64,000 bases of DNA from Hymenopus coronatus (lineage: Eukaryota; Arthropoda; Insecta; Mantodea; Hymenopodidae). The notes under the pieces were generated by a model. It saw only the letters and a program-made list of their open reading frames with translations, ran no database searches and was not told where the DNA came from. The stretch covers positions 90,137,827 to 90,201,826 of the forward strand of contig CM060892.1 of NCBI GenBank assembly GCA_030762935.1, read 5' to 3'. The position numbers and the translations under genes were made by a program. Below, in pieces: positions 23,062 through 35,760 of the stretch (position 1 is the first letter of the stretch; every line of letters starts with the position of its first letter).

Positions 23062-23851
23062 TTGTATCACTTAAATGACTTTCTTTTATATGTTCTGAAA
23101 AAAAAAGTCTCCTAAAAATAACCATCTTGTACCTATATCATACTAAACGAGATAAAGTCGGTCGGAATGTGAAGATTTGAAGTTCGGTTCGCTTTCCATT
23201 TCAAGAAAAACAAAAAGCGAATTGAAACGATTGGTGGCTCCGTTTGAGAAGATGCGTGCTTTAAAATTGAAACCAATAAAAGGAATATCTCAGAAACGGT
23301 CAACTCCGCAGCAAAAATGTATATGACATAAATAGATTGTTGTAACGAGCTCTACATTTCTGTATAGTAAAATGCACAAGTTATCTGAAATTCAGCAAAT
23401 TTCATCCAGAATGAATAGATCTTCAGAAGCTATTCCCAGAAAATACAGGATATATGTTTTATTTTCAATTTAAATAAATTTAATAGGGTATTTTAATCAA
23501 AAACGTTACATTCGTTTTCAGAAAAACAAAATTTTAAAACATTTTTCCAGTAAAGGGTAATTTGAGGTGGGAGAATTTTCTTCAACATTTTCATGTCTCA
23601 TCCTTGGAAGTTACCAAACCTAAATACCAAATTTAGTATTTAGTACTTAACTTTAGGTTTGTTTTTTTTTTTAAGTTTTTGAGCTTTGCTATCTACAGAA
23701 ACAACTACGGACCTTTATTCTAAAGATGCTTTTTTACAGACTCAGTAGTCCCCAAAACATATATTTCAGGTGAAATCTCGGTATCAAATTTTTGGGTGGA
23801 ATGCAACATCTTCTCTATAAACTACGTACATAGTCATGTAGAGAAAGTAAG
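23062..23851 (-). repeat. Rep-A, reversed
   Basis: Starts near ATGACTTTCTTTTATATG and ends TCATGTAGAGAAAGTAAGAA. The first 150 bases are scrambled; the rest is close to consensus, including GGTGAAATCTCGGTATC. It lies 20 bases after the previous copy in the same orientation. Confidence 0.85.
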
Positions 23852-23854
23852 AAT

Positions 23855-24419
23855 CAGAACTATTCCACACTTCGGAATGAAGTGGTAAACTAGCCAAACT
23901 TTTAGTGAAGTTCTTCAAGTTGTTATTCTTTTAGGAATGACAGCTTCTGGGTTTTCAAGCCTTGTGGTTTCTTTCTTTGGAGTTATATAGTAGTTTGTTT
24001 TCTTAATTTTTCTTTGAGTAGCACTTATACGAATCGCAATTTTTGGTTGACCCGTTTCTCAGACTTTGGAGGAAGCTAAATTAAGTGTTGATAAAAACAA
24101 CATGCAAGACTTGTTATGTGTCTACTTTGTGTTAAGCACATAGTTGGTTATTTTTAAAAATATGTGCTAATATATTTTAATCAAAATAGGTATAATTATT
24201 AAAAAAATCCTACCTTATATAGTACACCGTCTTATTGTATAAACGCAGATCATTTAAGTCAGAAGATAGTCATCTAAAATCTATAAAATACTTCATTATT
24301 ATATCTTAAATAGTCTGAGATAATGATTTAAGAATTTTGGAGATATGAACTGACGGAATAGTTTTTAATCTCTCCTTATCAAATTGTGGTTCAGATTCCG
24401 AAATATTTATAACATCGTC
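23855..24419. other. No recognisable feature
   Basis: AT-rich; no landmarks. Confidence 0.45.
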
Positions 24420-24690
24420 TGCACCGAGCGCGATGGCTCAGGCGGAAGTGTATGTAGCCTACAATACGAAAGCTTTGGGTTCAAATCCCTGGGAGGACAA
24501 ATCTGGCTGGGGGCTATTTCGTGGTTTCTCCTCAGTTGCAGGGTAAATACCGGATAGATAATGTAATACCACTATCCAAAGTTCCACCTTCATTCTAATA
24601 CAATACTAAAACTGAAAATAGCTGATACTTGCATTATGGAGCCATCTAACTATAGTTAAAGTAGGCAACCGAACGGGATTCCAACGCTTT
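24420..24690 (+). repeat. SINE-F, tRNA-like
   Basis: CGAGCGCGATGGCTCAGGCG fits a tRNA-like head with an A box. GGGTTCAAATCCCTGGG fits a B box about 50 bases later. The body shares TTTCGTGGTTTCTCC with the SINE-E family, then grades into AT-rich sequence. The 3' end is uncertain. Confidence 0.7.
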
Positions 24691-24694
24691 ATAA

Positions 24695-25495
24695 AAATAA
24701 TGTTATTCTTACAATAAGAATGTAATATTTTATTTAAACTATATAAATTAAATGCAAGATATGTATAGTTAAAACCACTTAAAGAAAAGCTATTAATTTA
24801 ATAGCTTTTACTCGATCTGCTTGTCCTGCAGCAAAGTAATATGCAAGGGATGAGACCTCAAAGCCTTCCCGTAACCGTATCAGTACAGATGATTAATAAG
24901 AAGTTAAGCTTAGGATAGTTGCTGAACACCAACAGCTTGGCGCAAAGAGAAATTGTATATTCTGGGGATGAGACCATCAAAGCTACCGATCACTGCAAAC
25001 CGATGAACGGGCATCCTACTTAACAGATCCGTCGGATATGCACAAGTATAAGCTATATGATATATATAACAAAAAACTTGTCTAACTTTCATGTATTATA
25101 TTTACCTTTGAAGTTATTACCATGGGTATTCCTAGATTTTTTTTTTAATTTTTTGCAATTTAATATTGTAAGGATAAAAGTAATGTTGAGAAACTTATAG
25201 TTTATGGATCCCAAAATGTTCGCCATAATTTGTCTATGAAACACCATACAGCTGAGTTCCCACAGGTGATTTCCTGATTGTGAGCATGCACAAATACACT
25301 GCATGACTTTCAGGGCGAGTTACATGGTGTTTTAACTCCTCAGGTTAAGCTGAGATAGCTTCTGTCAGCAACTGTTTCGGCAGATACAATTATATTCAAC
25401 GATCATGACAGTGTGTGCTCGCCAATACACGCGTCCCCGGCCTTATCTCCTACCAGGGTAAATAAGTAGAAAATAAATAAGATAATATACTATAA
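24695..25495. other. No recognisable feature
   Basis: Contains minus-strand frames of 60 and 71 codons (24910-25304) with no recognised domain, and a GC-richer patch at 25385-25460 (ACACGCGTCCCCGGCC). Nothing can be assigned. Confidence 0.4.
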
Positions 25496-25497
25496 TA

Positions 25498-26709
25498 TGA
25501 GGGTTGGCTGATAAGTCCCGGATCTCACAGATATGGCGCCACTAGGCCAGTTAGACGGTAGCATCCTATTATTTAACTCTACACTAGCTTTTCTTTATAG
25601 TTAAAGAGCAATAGCTTGTTTAGTTTTCGAAAGACATCATTTTAAACAAGACAACTTTAGAGTTTTCACGAATATGGAGGATGCGAAAAACAAGCAGCGA
25701 TTAAATACTTCAATTTAAAAGGCTTAACGCCCTTCATATTCAATGATTAAAGATGGGCTGAACTGTTTAAAATGAGACGTACCAGCACTGTGATAAGCCT
25801 TGCTCTGGACGCCCTGTAGAAATGAAAGCTCCAGAGATCTTTGAAAAAAATCATCGTTTAGTACTGGAAGACCACAGATTAAAATTGTTTGAGATAGCAA
25901 AGGTTGTAAACATATCAAAAGAATGTGCAGATCATATTTTAATTAATGTTTTAGAATTTCACAAGGTCTGTGAATGGTGCGGCGTTTGTTGACACCAATT
26001 CAAAAGTTTAAAAAAAAAGTTTAAAAAAAAAAAACTGTTTCTATTAAGAACGGGAGCTCTACCGTAAAAATCCCAGTGAATTTTTGAGACGGCTTATTAT
26101 CATGGATGAAACTTGGATACATAACTACACTCCAGAAAGTAAATCACAGTCAAAACAGTGGATTGCGCCTGGTGAACCAACTCCAAAAAAGGCAAAATAT
26201 TTTTCTCAGCTAACAAGGTTATGGCGAGTGTTTTCTGGGATGCACAGGGAATTATTTTAATTGATTGCTTGGAAAAGGGTAAAAGTATCACTAGTAATTA
26301 CTACGCAAGCTTACTACAACGTTTGTGTGATGAGGTGAAAAGAGGCAAAAAAAAAAAAACATCTTATTTCATCACGACAATTCTGCGGCCCATCGTCCAG
26401 TCATTGCAATGGAAAAAATGTGCGAATTAAAGTTCGAATTGCCAGATCTAGCACTCAGTGACTACTACATTTCCGAAACATCAAAAAAATTATTTGAGAA
26501 CGAAGCTTTCACAGCAACGAAGTCATTGATTATTTAAACAGCTTTTTTGAGGACATTGATAAATCGCACTACAGAGATGGTTTAATTAAATTAGAACATC
26601 GATATGACAAAAGTATTACCCTTTCTTGAAATTGTGTTACAAAATAAAGCAATAAAACATTTAAATGCTGTTTTCATTGAGAGACCCGGGCCTTATCAAC
26701 CGACCCTAG
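25498..26709 (+). mobile_element. Mariner-like transposon, 1,212 bp, inactive
   Basis: The element runs between two TA dinucleotides (25496-25497 and 26710-26711), the standard mariner target duplication. The 5' end TGAGGGTTGGCTGATAAGTC matches the inverted 3' end CTAGGGTCGGTTGATAAGGC. Subterminal sequences and a length near 1.3 kb fit a slightly deleted mariner. The transposase is on the plus strand (see next entry). No other copy of this type is seen in the window, so it is a dispersed single insertion. Confidence 0.95.
25675..26640 (+). pseudogene. Mariner transposase, frameshifted
   Basis: A start codon at 25675 opens a frame that stops after 14 codons. Thereafter fragments in different frames follow the mariner transposase order: the helix-turn-helix piece with KVVNISKE (about 25899-25922), the first catalytic aspartate in MDETWIHNYTPESKSQSKQW (26101-26160, split by indels), KVMASVFWDAQGI (26215-26253), GKSITSNYYASLLQRL (26278-26325), the second aspartate in HHDNSAAHRPVIAM (26374-26413), and DLALSDYY near 26450 for the third. 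The last block has lost residues, so the DD34D spacing is destroyed. Several stops and frameshifts show it is dead. Confidence 0.9.
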
Positions 26710-26711
26710 TA

Positions 26712-27120
26712 TACGCATTCTCTTGCTGTGAAAGCGGGAAGTTATCCTAGATTTTGCTTAGGTTTTTGCAATTTTACAAAGCAGTGTAAATCACGTACCA
26801 TGGATAACCATGTATGCAAAATCATGCCAAGATAAGCAGAGTACTATACAGACCGGATGCTGCAATAGTAGCCCAGTTGCTAGCACAATGGTACCGCAAG
26901 CCGAAAATTCAGCTTCAAATTCTGGTTGTGTCAATGAACTTTTCAGCCCAATTCTACCTCTCAAACTTTATCCTTCAGTGGCTTGTGTGGGCTGTGATTT
27001 ACATCTGCTAATGGATAAATTTGAATTATGTACACTTTTATTGGGATATTTAATTTGAAAATGTCTTTTGGTTTTCGGAAAGAAATATGTGTCAGTTGGG
27101 AAATTTGATGTTGTGCCTGC
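26712..27120. other. No recognisable feature
   Basis: Two overlapping plus-strand frames (82 codons at 26810-27058; 65 at 26814-27011) exist but neither has a recognised domain. Confidence 0.4.
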
Positions 27121-27125
27121 ATGTT

Positions 27126-27255
27126 CTCCTGCCAGTTCAGTTGGTTAGAATAGCGGCTTTGTAATCAGAAAATTCGTGGTTCACATCACAGCTATGATAT
27201 TGAAAATATCAGTCTTGATTTCACCGTTCTATATTGATTAATGAATATTTATAAG
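27126..27255 (+). repeat. SINE-C, tRNA-like
   Basis: GCCAGTTCAGTTGGTTAGAA resembles an A box region and TCGTGGTTCACATCAC a decayed B box. It is followed by ATGATATTGAA..TATCAGTC, shared with the SINE-C copies near 54.5 and 54.9 kb. Confidence 0.55.
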
Positions 27256-28440
27256 CATTTCTTAATCCTTTTAAACCCTAACTATTAAAAGCATACCTCA
27301 GTATGTTATCAAGAACATTGGTGGAAAGGAAGGTTTAAACAACTGAGATAAATGAGCAACAGGAGCAGAATTGAGGAGAATGTGCTCGTTTGCCGAATCA
27401 ACAAAGTATGAAGTAAAAAACGCACAATTTCTCCCAGTATCGCGTAATAGATAGTCAACCAAAGACCCAGAGGGTCTGACGTTTCCTTATGAAAACTTCA
27501 TGTCCTGCCCCTGAGAGCTAGGCATCTTCTCTGTCAGAACTGTTCGACGGCAGCGCGGTGTTTCCAGGCGATGTATCACCGACGCAATAAGCAAATATGG
27601 ACGAACAACTTACTAGTAGTGGCGTGTTCAGACGGGACAACATGAGCCTTCCTGCATATACAACCATCAAAGGCTAAAGTGGGCCATTTAAACTGGAATG
27701 CCCGGTTTGAGGCGAATTCGTTGGACAGTGTTGGAAGCGATATTTGCTTTCGGAAATGCATGGTCTTGCTTTGATTTATTTAGCCTTAACCTACTTTTTC
27801 CTGGATATTTAAATAAAGGGTAGAAGATAATTACTAGTTTTACACTCCTAAAAGTAGAATATTATGTGAATTTCATTGCACCTAAAAATAAGGGGATGAA
27901 TTCTAAATATTCCAATTAGCTGTTTTGCCATATTCAAGTGAAGAATGTAATTTTCCCACTGAGATTTGTCAATGACTTTGATTAAACACAAGTTTCCTGC
28001 ATCGCTAAGACAAAGAAATCGCTCTAGTGCTCTGTTATTGCCTCCCATTGAGATACATTCAAAGATACTGTACATACCATTAACGATACTTCCAGAAAAG
28101 AAATACTATAAGTGGTGTGAGTACATATTAGTCAAAGCTACAGAAGTTTCTTCCACGCAAACACGACTGAAGATATGAAAGTCATCAATTTAGTACTTCA
28201 GGGAGAAAAGTGTACCCAAAAACTACCCATAGAACCAGCAGCATTAGTAGCTCCAATATATACCATAGCTTCAAAAACGTAATTTTTTCATTGAAATAGG
28301 TATGCAGGAAGTCATTTACGCCAGAAGATATATGTGAATATGTAATTATTTGTTCAATACCATAAATCAAAAGAAACAGAAAAATAGTTATTGGTAGGAT
28401 ATTGGTCGATAAATTTGAAAATGCAAATAAAATAAAATAT
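27256..28440. other. Unassigned, with a GC-richer patch
   Basis: 27420-27770 is GC-richer and holds a 61-codon minus-strand frame (27576-27761) without a recognised domain. Short minus-strand frames at 27848-28075 and 28185-28370 (the latter hydrophobic) are also unassigned. They may be remnants of an unrecognised element. Confidence 0.35.
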
Positions 28441-29405
28441 TATAAATCCCACAAACCAAGAAAAATGGAAAAGTGTTGTTGCCTGTGCTTATGAAGGAAC
28501 AAAAACCTAAAATCCTATTTTAAGCACACAAGAAACCTAAACCCTGAGGTTTATACCAACTAAAACAGGGCGCTGTTCTTAACAATGGTAATAGCCAAAA
28601 ATTATTTTGTAATACATTTCCATTTGGATGTTGTTTATTTACTCTATTATTTCCCTTTGGGTGTGATTAAGAGCTCGGAGTACTTTTTTAAACTATTTTA
28701 TATGCTTATTTATGCTTACATGTTATAACTTGTTAATCTGAAGGTCATTATTTCAGCGTTCATAAATAGCGTATATAAAGACAATGTAATAATATGTGTA
28801 TATATTACCCTGCATAGGAACAATAAAGTGTGGTATGCGCACAAAAGTCTACCCTAATTCGGCAACTCATTACCAATTTCCCCGAAGCCGTCCAGAACTT
28901 CTACCTGTGTCTGAGATATCGCGTAAAGAAGCGAGAGAGACTAAACTTATGTTGAAGCAACGTTTAAAGTAGTCACACTCGACAAACATAAGCCGAACAT
29001 AGAGTGTTTTGCATGAAACTAGTGTCTCTAGTACCTAGATAAAATTATGGGTGTCTCAGAAATCTCTATTGTTGAAATGCCCTGTGAATTTTTAGGAGCA
29101 GCAAAAGTACAAAAGAAAGTGAATACAAATAAGTGAAAGGAATGGAAAAATATATAAACCGTTGTAGCACTTCTAGCCAACTTAATGTATATATATATGA
29201 ATTTTGTTATTATATATCTTAGATTTGTCTTTGTAGGAGCACATACCACATGCTCACTAAACATATAAAAAGGGAAATGGTACAGAATATTATAAGCTTA
29301 TAGAAACTAATGTAAAATAGTTGTGAATATTTAGTGGTAGAAAGTTTTTGTAATTAAGGCAAGGCGAGCTAGCTTAATTGCAGGTAACAGTTCACCAACC
29401 ACTAC
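28441..29405. other. No recognisable feature
   Basis: AT-rich. No landmarks. Confidence 0.45.
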
Positions 29406-29750
29406 TTGCTTATGAGCACAGGGTTTAGGCTAAATAATGTAAGATACAAAAGAACAGACATAGAAAGAAGTGAGACAGGAATAGTGACTTGTCCTCCAAG
29501 TAACACAGGCAACTGCAGAAATAGTCATAGCAAGCAGAAAATTAAAATGAGAGGAAAGCTTTGGGTTTTCCCAGACGCTATTATGTCAAAACTTGGCACA
29601 ATTTATTCTCATAACTTGAGAGATGATGCTAACAAAGAACCAATAAGAGATACTGTTACATTTTATGGCGCGAAAATTGGCGTCATCCCGGATAGGTGTA
29701 TAAGACACGGCATCTCTTTTATGTGGTTACTCTCTCTGTTACTGTCTTGA
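29406..29750 (+). CDS. Unassigned 114-codon open frame, doubtful
   Basis: The second longest frame in the window. It has balanced amino-acid use, rich in Lys/Arg early, with a hydrophobic end (ISFMWLLSLLLS). I recognise no domain. There is no splice-site or promoter support. The sequence just beyond (29750-29930) stays GC-richer, so the frame may sit in a relic of an unidentified element. Lack of neighbours and the single frame keep confidence low. Confidence 0.15.
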   Translation: MLMSTGFRLNNVRYKRTDIERSETGIVTCPPSNTGNCRNSHSKQKIKMRGKLWVFPDAIMSKLGTIYSHNLRDDANKEPIRDTVTFYGAKIGVIPDRCIRHGISFMWLLSLLLS

Positions 29751-30435
29751 CGTACTCAGTTACGCGTTACATTGTGTTGTGCGCACGTGGTGGGAGAACG
29801 ATGTGTAGATGGTTAGATTACGCTCCTGGTTATTAATTTAAGTGGTGGGAAGCTATTTATTTGTAAAATATCTTGTAAGGAAACAAGCTAGCCGCCCGTT
29901 AAACCTGTGATACGATAAATTCAATTCGTAAGGGAAAATGCAGTGTATTTAGTATTAGCTTCACCCACAAAACCCCTGAGAATTATTAATTAGGAGATTA
30001 GGAGTGGAATCTTCATCAAAGACGCAGCTGAGGACACTACTGAAGGAAACTTCCCGTGACATCTTCGAATAAATACAATGCAGTTTACAAAGTAATAAAT
30101 TCCACTAATTCCCACTATACTCAGAGCCGCATACATTCATTCTCGTATCTTAAATAAAGAAATGTATATGAAAATCATCTGGAACCAATTATAATAAGTT
30201 ACTATTACTTTCTTAACCATGAACGTAATAGGAAGAAGGAGTACTATGCTCCACTTAAACAGTCGATATGAAGATTACACTAGACACTTTTTGAGGCCCC
30301 TCGAATCAAATTAAAACATTTTAAAACCGATCCATATGCGTCTATGTATTTAAGTTTGTGTGTCTGTCTATCTGTCTGTCATTAACATAATCCTGTTATT
30401 GACTATTATTTTAAGAATTAAGCAGTTCTCATATT
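29751..30435. other. No recognisable feature
   Basis: Includes a GC-richer 29750-29930 segment. No long terminal repeat, primer-binding site or Pol III box was convincing. Confidence 0.4.
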
Positions 30436-30439
30436 CACA

Positions 30440-31288
30440 CTTTGCTTTATCTATCACGTATGTAACATACATTCGTTTTCGATATTTCACCGTAAATACA
30501 TGTTTTGAGGTCCCTGTGTTTTCCTGCCTGTTTGTCAGTCTGTCTGTGTCTGCGCGCGCTCGTGTCTAGGCAACAAAGCTCAAAAAACGAAAAGTCGGTT
30601 AAATACCACACCTGGCATTTCAATTCAGTATCTTCCAAGGATGCTACAGGAAAATTTTCAAGAAAATCTCCCACCCCAAAACCCTTACATGGAACATTTT
30701 TCAAAAATGTTTATCTTCTCAAAAATGAATTTCATGATTTTTTATTAAAATGTCATCTGTTTAAAATATTTCAATGAAAACGAAATATATATCTTGAGTT
30801 TTCTGGGAATAGCCTCTGAGATCTCTTCATTCTTGATGACATTTGCACACTTTTCGTATAACAGGTAAACCATAAGAAATAGACAAAAACTTACCACTCA
30901 CAAAATGGATATCTCATTAAAACAAACAATTTATGCCATATAAACTTTATTGGTGGAAATAACCGTTTGCGAAATATTCCGAGTTATTGGTTTCAGTTTT
31001 AGAGTACCTAAACTTTTCTCAAATTGGAGAAATCTTTGTTTTCGTTTCTCGTTTGTTTACTCCTAGCAAGCATAACTGCCAAAATCTCAGTTGTTTCATT
31101 TAACGACAGGCTTTTAGAATATCTGACTACCAATTTAACATATTGCGTACCATTATACTTACAAATAAACAAGTAATAAGACCAATTTTGGCAATGTTTA
31201 TCTTGATTAACATAACGTATATAAAAATAATCTTTTATAGGGAAAGTTTTTATCGAATAGCTAGAGAAAGTCAAGTGAGTGGCACACA
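30440..31288 (+). repeat. Rep-A, near full length
   Basis: Left palindrome is damaged. The copy is clear from TTCGATATTTCACCG onward: GCGCGCGCTCGTG in the microsatellite slot (30553-30565), CCACCCCAAAACCC, GATAACAGG-like GGTAAACCATAAG, and right end GAGAAAGTCAAGTGAGTGG. Confidence 0.85.
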
Positions 31289-31294
31289 TCACAT

Positions 31295-31407
31295 ATTTTT
31301 TTTATTCAGGGATTATAATTACATGTATTTATGGAGAAATCCCGAATTTTTGTCAGAGTGCACCACCTTCTCATCCTGCATTACACATCGCAGAGAAAGT
31401 AAAACTG
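31295..31407 (-). repeat. Rep-A left-end fragment, reversed
   Basis: TATTTATGGAGAAATCCCGA then CATCGCAGAGAAAGTAAAAC is the reversed left end. It directly follows the plus-oriented copy, making a tail-to-tail pair. Confidence 0.8.
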
Positions 31408-31410
31408 TAT

Positions 31411-31505
31411 AGATGGAAGAGTAGAGATCAGAGAAAGAAATAGAAAAACAAAATCGGAAGGAGGGAGTGGAAGGGAAAATAGAGGAGGTGACAGGAGAGA
31501 CGAGA
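31411..31505 (+). repeat. Purine-rich tract
   Basis: About 95 bases that are almost all A and G on the plus strand (for example GGAAGGAGGGAGTGGAAGGG). It makes a low-complexity 82-codon antisense frame that should not be read as a gene. Confidence 0.8.
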
Positions 31506-31507
31506 AA

Positions 31508-33125
31508 ATCGTTTATCAGCATGAAATAATCTCTTTCGTTCTTCCTCCTTGCAGAAAGCGCCAACATTTTGACGACTCATCTTTTAGTTTCTCTTTGAGC
31601 ACCATATGAGCTTCATCTCGAAATATACACGGTGGAAAAGTCGGTGTTTTGTGTGGAGAAGAACGTTAAAATGAAACAAAAATATACAGGGATATTTAGA
31701 CGTGCATATTGATGAGAGGAAGAAGGGACGATGATAACGTTCTGCACATCTTCTGTTCCGGGACGAGGTTAATCTATCTGTTAACTGCTTCTAGCATATT
31801 CTCTGAGCCGTTCCCAGGCTAGGATTAATTTGTCGGAAACACAACTCTGATAATGGAAACAGATTTTAGCAAGTCTCCTATCTAAGCCAACTTGTATAAC
31901 CTGTACCAAATATCATAAGAGACAAGGAAATCCTGCAGAGAAATAATCAAACAAGCCCTGTAAATCAATGAGTAATTCTGCTAATTTTGACGTTCTAATT
32001 TTACTAATTAGGTCATTCAGACTGCGTTGGTTACTAAAAGGTTTGAAGTACAGTGAAATATATTATAAAAATGTATCGGAAGTTGATTTATGTTCATTGT
32101 ACTGAAATGTCGTTAAATCGGTTATTTATTATTTGTATCTTACAAGGGATTAAGTTGCAATTTATGGATCTAATATAATACTGTATTTATTTTTTAATGT
32201 AGTATCTCAATCTGAAATAAACAAACTAACATCACGTGCAACATTATATAACAGAGAAGAACAATGACGCTGTTACTGAATAGTTGCAATATCAATGCTA
32301 TAACACTCGTTTTTCACTGTTGAATTATAAACGAAATAATGATGCTAATGGGGTACATTGCATAGGTTTCTGAGGGGTATATTAGACCGGTTTGGGAGGA
32401 GTGCATTTATTTGAAAAGCACAAATACCTATCATCCCAAATAATCATATATGTCCAAAAATTCTATTTCAAGAGTTATTTGCAGAATTTAATTACTTTAT
32501 ATACCTATTGTGTTATCTAAAACTACTAGATTCCATTGAAAGTCAGATATATTTAAATTTTCTGTGCACATCAATTACTTTGATAGTCCTGTCCGAAGTA
32601 CCAGATTGATGTGGGTGGCTAATCAATTCTTCAAGAAAACTTTTTTAAAATTCATATTCCTTAAGATTCATATCCATTATGAAAAATTACATATTTTCGT
32701 TATACTGAGATTTTCGTTGCAAGGATGTTCGCACTGCTGATATAATGTAACATTGGTATCATGTCACCCATATTATATTTGAGGCTTCCTTTTTATCATT
32801 TCTTTACACCTTTTTTCTACAAGTTTGCTACTCTGTAACTAGGAAGTGTAAAACAAGCCTGCATCATCTGCTACAATCAAAACCTTTACAGAGGTTCTTT
32901 TATTCTAAAGTGTACATAAAATTAATGATAAAGAGAATTTCTCATAATGTATTTTAGCATAGGCAACAATATTTCTATTTATAATGAATAATAATCTATA
33001 GATATTATGATATGAATGTAAAACTAAAATTTTACAACAAAATGTTACTAATTTTAATAAAATCTTAGTTTTTAACTATTTTTCTATATATGCATCTAAG
33101 AGATTCAGAAAATTAAATGTTTGAC
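31508..33125. other. No recognisable feature
   Basis: AT-rich and free of the repeat families in this window. Confidence 0.45.
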
Positions 33126-33127
33126 TC

Positions 33128-33955
33128 TTACTTTCACTTCAATGTATAGTACGTAGGGAAATATTGTAGCCCACCCAAAAATCTGACTTTAAGATGTCAC
33201 CTGAAATATGTTTTGAGATTTGCTGAATCCGAAAAAAGCAGCTGTACGGAAAGTTTTGTGGTATGCGTGCCTAGGAATAGCATAACTTAGAATCGAAAAG
33301 TCGTTTAAATTCCAAACTTTGTATTTAAACTCCCCATTCTCCAAAAATTCAACACGAAAATATTCAGGAAAATACCCTACCCCAAACTACTCTTTAAATG
33401 AATATTTTTCAGAAACGACCTTAACGATTTTAATCAGATATCATATGCATAAGATATTTTCATGACAAATGAATTACTTATTTTTAATTTTCTGTGAACA
33501 GCATGTGAATCCTCTTCATTCTGGATGCCTTTGCATAACTGATAAACCGTAAGAAATACACAAAATATTACTTAATAAAAAGTGGACACAACTTACGTCT
33601 TTAATGTGTGTTATTTGTCTTTTGATTGTAATGTTTTGGAGGGGGTTTTCATTTCCAAGGTATTGCCTGTTATCTACTTAAATTCTCCTCTGCTTATCCA
33701 TTATTCAAATATGAAGCCTCTTTTGCATACTGGTAATCCAAAGAGAATGAAATTTTTAAATGTTTATATAGCGAATAGCTCTTAAAAGTTTTGACTATAT
33801 CTCTAGCCTAATGTGCTCCATATTCCCCTTGAATCAAATTATAATAAAGTCATTTCTGCTAACGGTTATCTCAATAAGGATGAAGTAGGTTGAAGAATAA
33901 GACATTTTAGTGTAGTTTGCGACTGAATAGATAGAGAAAGGCATGTCAAACCTGT
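33128..33955 (+). repeat. Rep-A, full length, diverged
   Basis: Starts ACTTTCACTTC, ends GATAGAGAAAGGCATGTCAAACC. Middle landmarks are recognisable (CAAACTTTGTATTTAAA, CTACCCCAAACTACTC, TAAACCGTAAGAAATAC). The microsatellite slot holds no GT run. The 67-codon frame at 33582-33785 is copy-specific. Confidence 0.85.
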
Positions 33956-33959
33956 AAGT

Positions 33960-34970
33960 AAATCAGTGTTTCGGGTAATACTGCAAGCTAGAAATTAATA
34001 TTTTGAAAAGTAATTAAATATTTAATATCTTTTTTAAATTATGAAATTGCTTAAAATATAAGCATGAAAATAAGTTATGCTAGAACGTACAGATCATTAA
34101 AGGTTTCATTAGTACCACACAATAGGTATTTTTAGAAAAATGTATTTTAAGTAAAGTTATATTTTTATGGTTATTCACAATACTATAAATATGAGTGTAA
34201 TTATCTACGATCAGATAGTCACAGATCAGGAAAGATTTTTCAATCAGTGAAATGAATGTTTTTGAGTATAGATAATTGTTTTATTTGGGGTACATACAAT
34301 ATTTTCTGTATGACTATAGCACAAGTGTGGTGTTTTGATCTTAGGCAATTGCGCTTCCTACTTTTTCTCCTGAAAGTCGAGCAAAGCATCCTACCAATTC
34401 AATGATTTAAGTTGAATAAAAGTCTTAGAAAGATATGTAAGAGATATTATAGCCCTCAGCAGTTTAATATAAAGCGAAATCATATGGATTCTCCAAATAC
34501 AATTACGACAGTAGAGTTCATTAATAAAATTAATAGCCTAGTCAATAAAGGGAAAATTATTAACAAACCGAATTGCTCTTTAATGGTAGTTAGTACCCCT
34601 TTAGTGGTTCAATTTGCCAGAAGTCCACAAAATTCCCTCCGTTGTTTATCCCGAAAGTCTCCCTTAAAGCCTCTCTTGTAAGCCTTTACACTTTCATCTT
34701 CGTTACCGTACATTCATTCCTCTTCAAATTGTATTCTTATTTTACTTCTGAGATTAAGTTGTATAAAATGATCGAGTTCAAGTTTTAGCTATAATTAATG
34801 ATTTATTATATTTATGAACATTCGTGAACTCATAACTTTGTATTTATTATGTTATCTTGTAATATTTTTCACTTTCGAATTTGACAAAATGTTTCAGAGA
34901 GTATTTCAGAACGGAGTATCAGATTTGTTTTAATATATCGTTTTATATATTTGTGAACGGGAAAACGTAG
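33960..34970. other. No recognisable feature
   Basis: AT-rich. An 89-codon frame at 34412-34681 has no recognised domain and no support. Confidence 0.4.
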
Positions 34971-35760
34971 GGATGCAGAAAATAGGAGGCGCGAGCAGTG
35001 TTTGCATTGGCTGATGCGACAGGCGCGGAGTGAGTTATGCAATGTAAGTGCAAGAGTTTGGACTCATATTATTTAATGTAACCATTCACATAGACACACG
35101 CAAGACGCAAATCAATGCAATGCAACGCAAGAGTTTGCAAATTCCAAACTTTATCCTTGCGTTGCATGCAAAGAGGAAGAATTCTGTTTCTTTTCTCTAT
35201 GCATTTCCTATGAATTCAATAACAAACGATCGCACTGCAAGATTTTGCAGGGCCTGCTGTACATATATGCGCTTCTATTTGGCCGTGCCGTGCCATCTCC
35301 AATCTCCCTCATGAGGTTATGACAGTCTCCTTGTGAATGCTTCTTTGATTTAATGGATGTAACTAGCATCTGTGTATATATTTATTAGGTCTCATAAATC
35401 GAAGACGCAGGTTCATTAAATGTGTAGTTTTATTACTTTCTGCAGTCTCTATGTTTGTACTCTTTTCAATCATCTTGAATGAACAATTATTGTGACGTCA
35501 CTTCCGCGAGCGTCAGCTGTCAGTATGTAATATATTTATTTTGTAAAAGATTGAGTGAATTTTCTTATGTTATATTGCTAGTTATGTCATTCAGCGAAGC
35601 GCTTGGAAGATATTCACATGTAACTTGCGAATCTAGAAACCCGTTGCGCTTACGATTGCTTCGTGAACGGTGTTTCCTTGCGTCTGCGCTTATGCTACGT
35701 TACATCTGCGCTTGCATCTCACTGTGAATGTAGCATTATTCTTGTCCTACTCTTTGGCGT
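34971..35760. other. GC-richer region with CGCAA motifs and a hairpin, possible decayed DNA element
   Basis: Two sub-regions (35035-35180 and 35470-35725) are rich in CGCAA/TTGCG motifs and separated by AT-rich DNA. The left contains an 11-bp perfect inverted repeat, TGCAACGCAAG at 35121-35131 and CTTGCGTTGCA at 35156-35166. The right contains many GCGCTT and TTGCGT motifs. A MITE is possible but I found no clean termini. Frames of 88 and 82 codons overlap it without recognised domains. Confidence 0.35.

Noticed and set aside
29750..29930. LTR retrotransposon primer-binding site near ACGTGGTGGGAGAACG
   Set aside because: No paired LTR, no polypurine tract and no gag/pol fragments nearby.
31319..31567. 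Minus-strand 82-codon frame
   Set aside because: Produced by the purine-rich tract and a Rep-A end; low complexity.
35479..35727. 82-codon plus frame as a gene
   Set aside because: Lies in a motif-rich segment with no recognised domain and no splice or start support.
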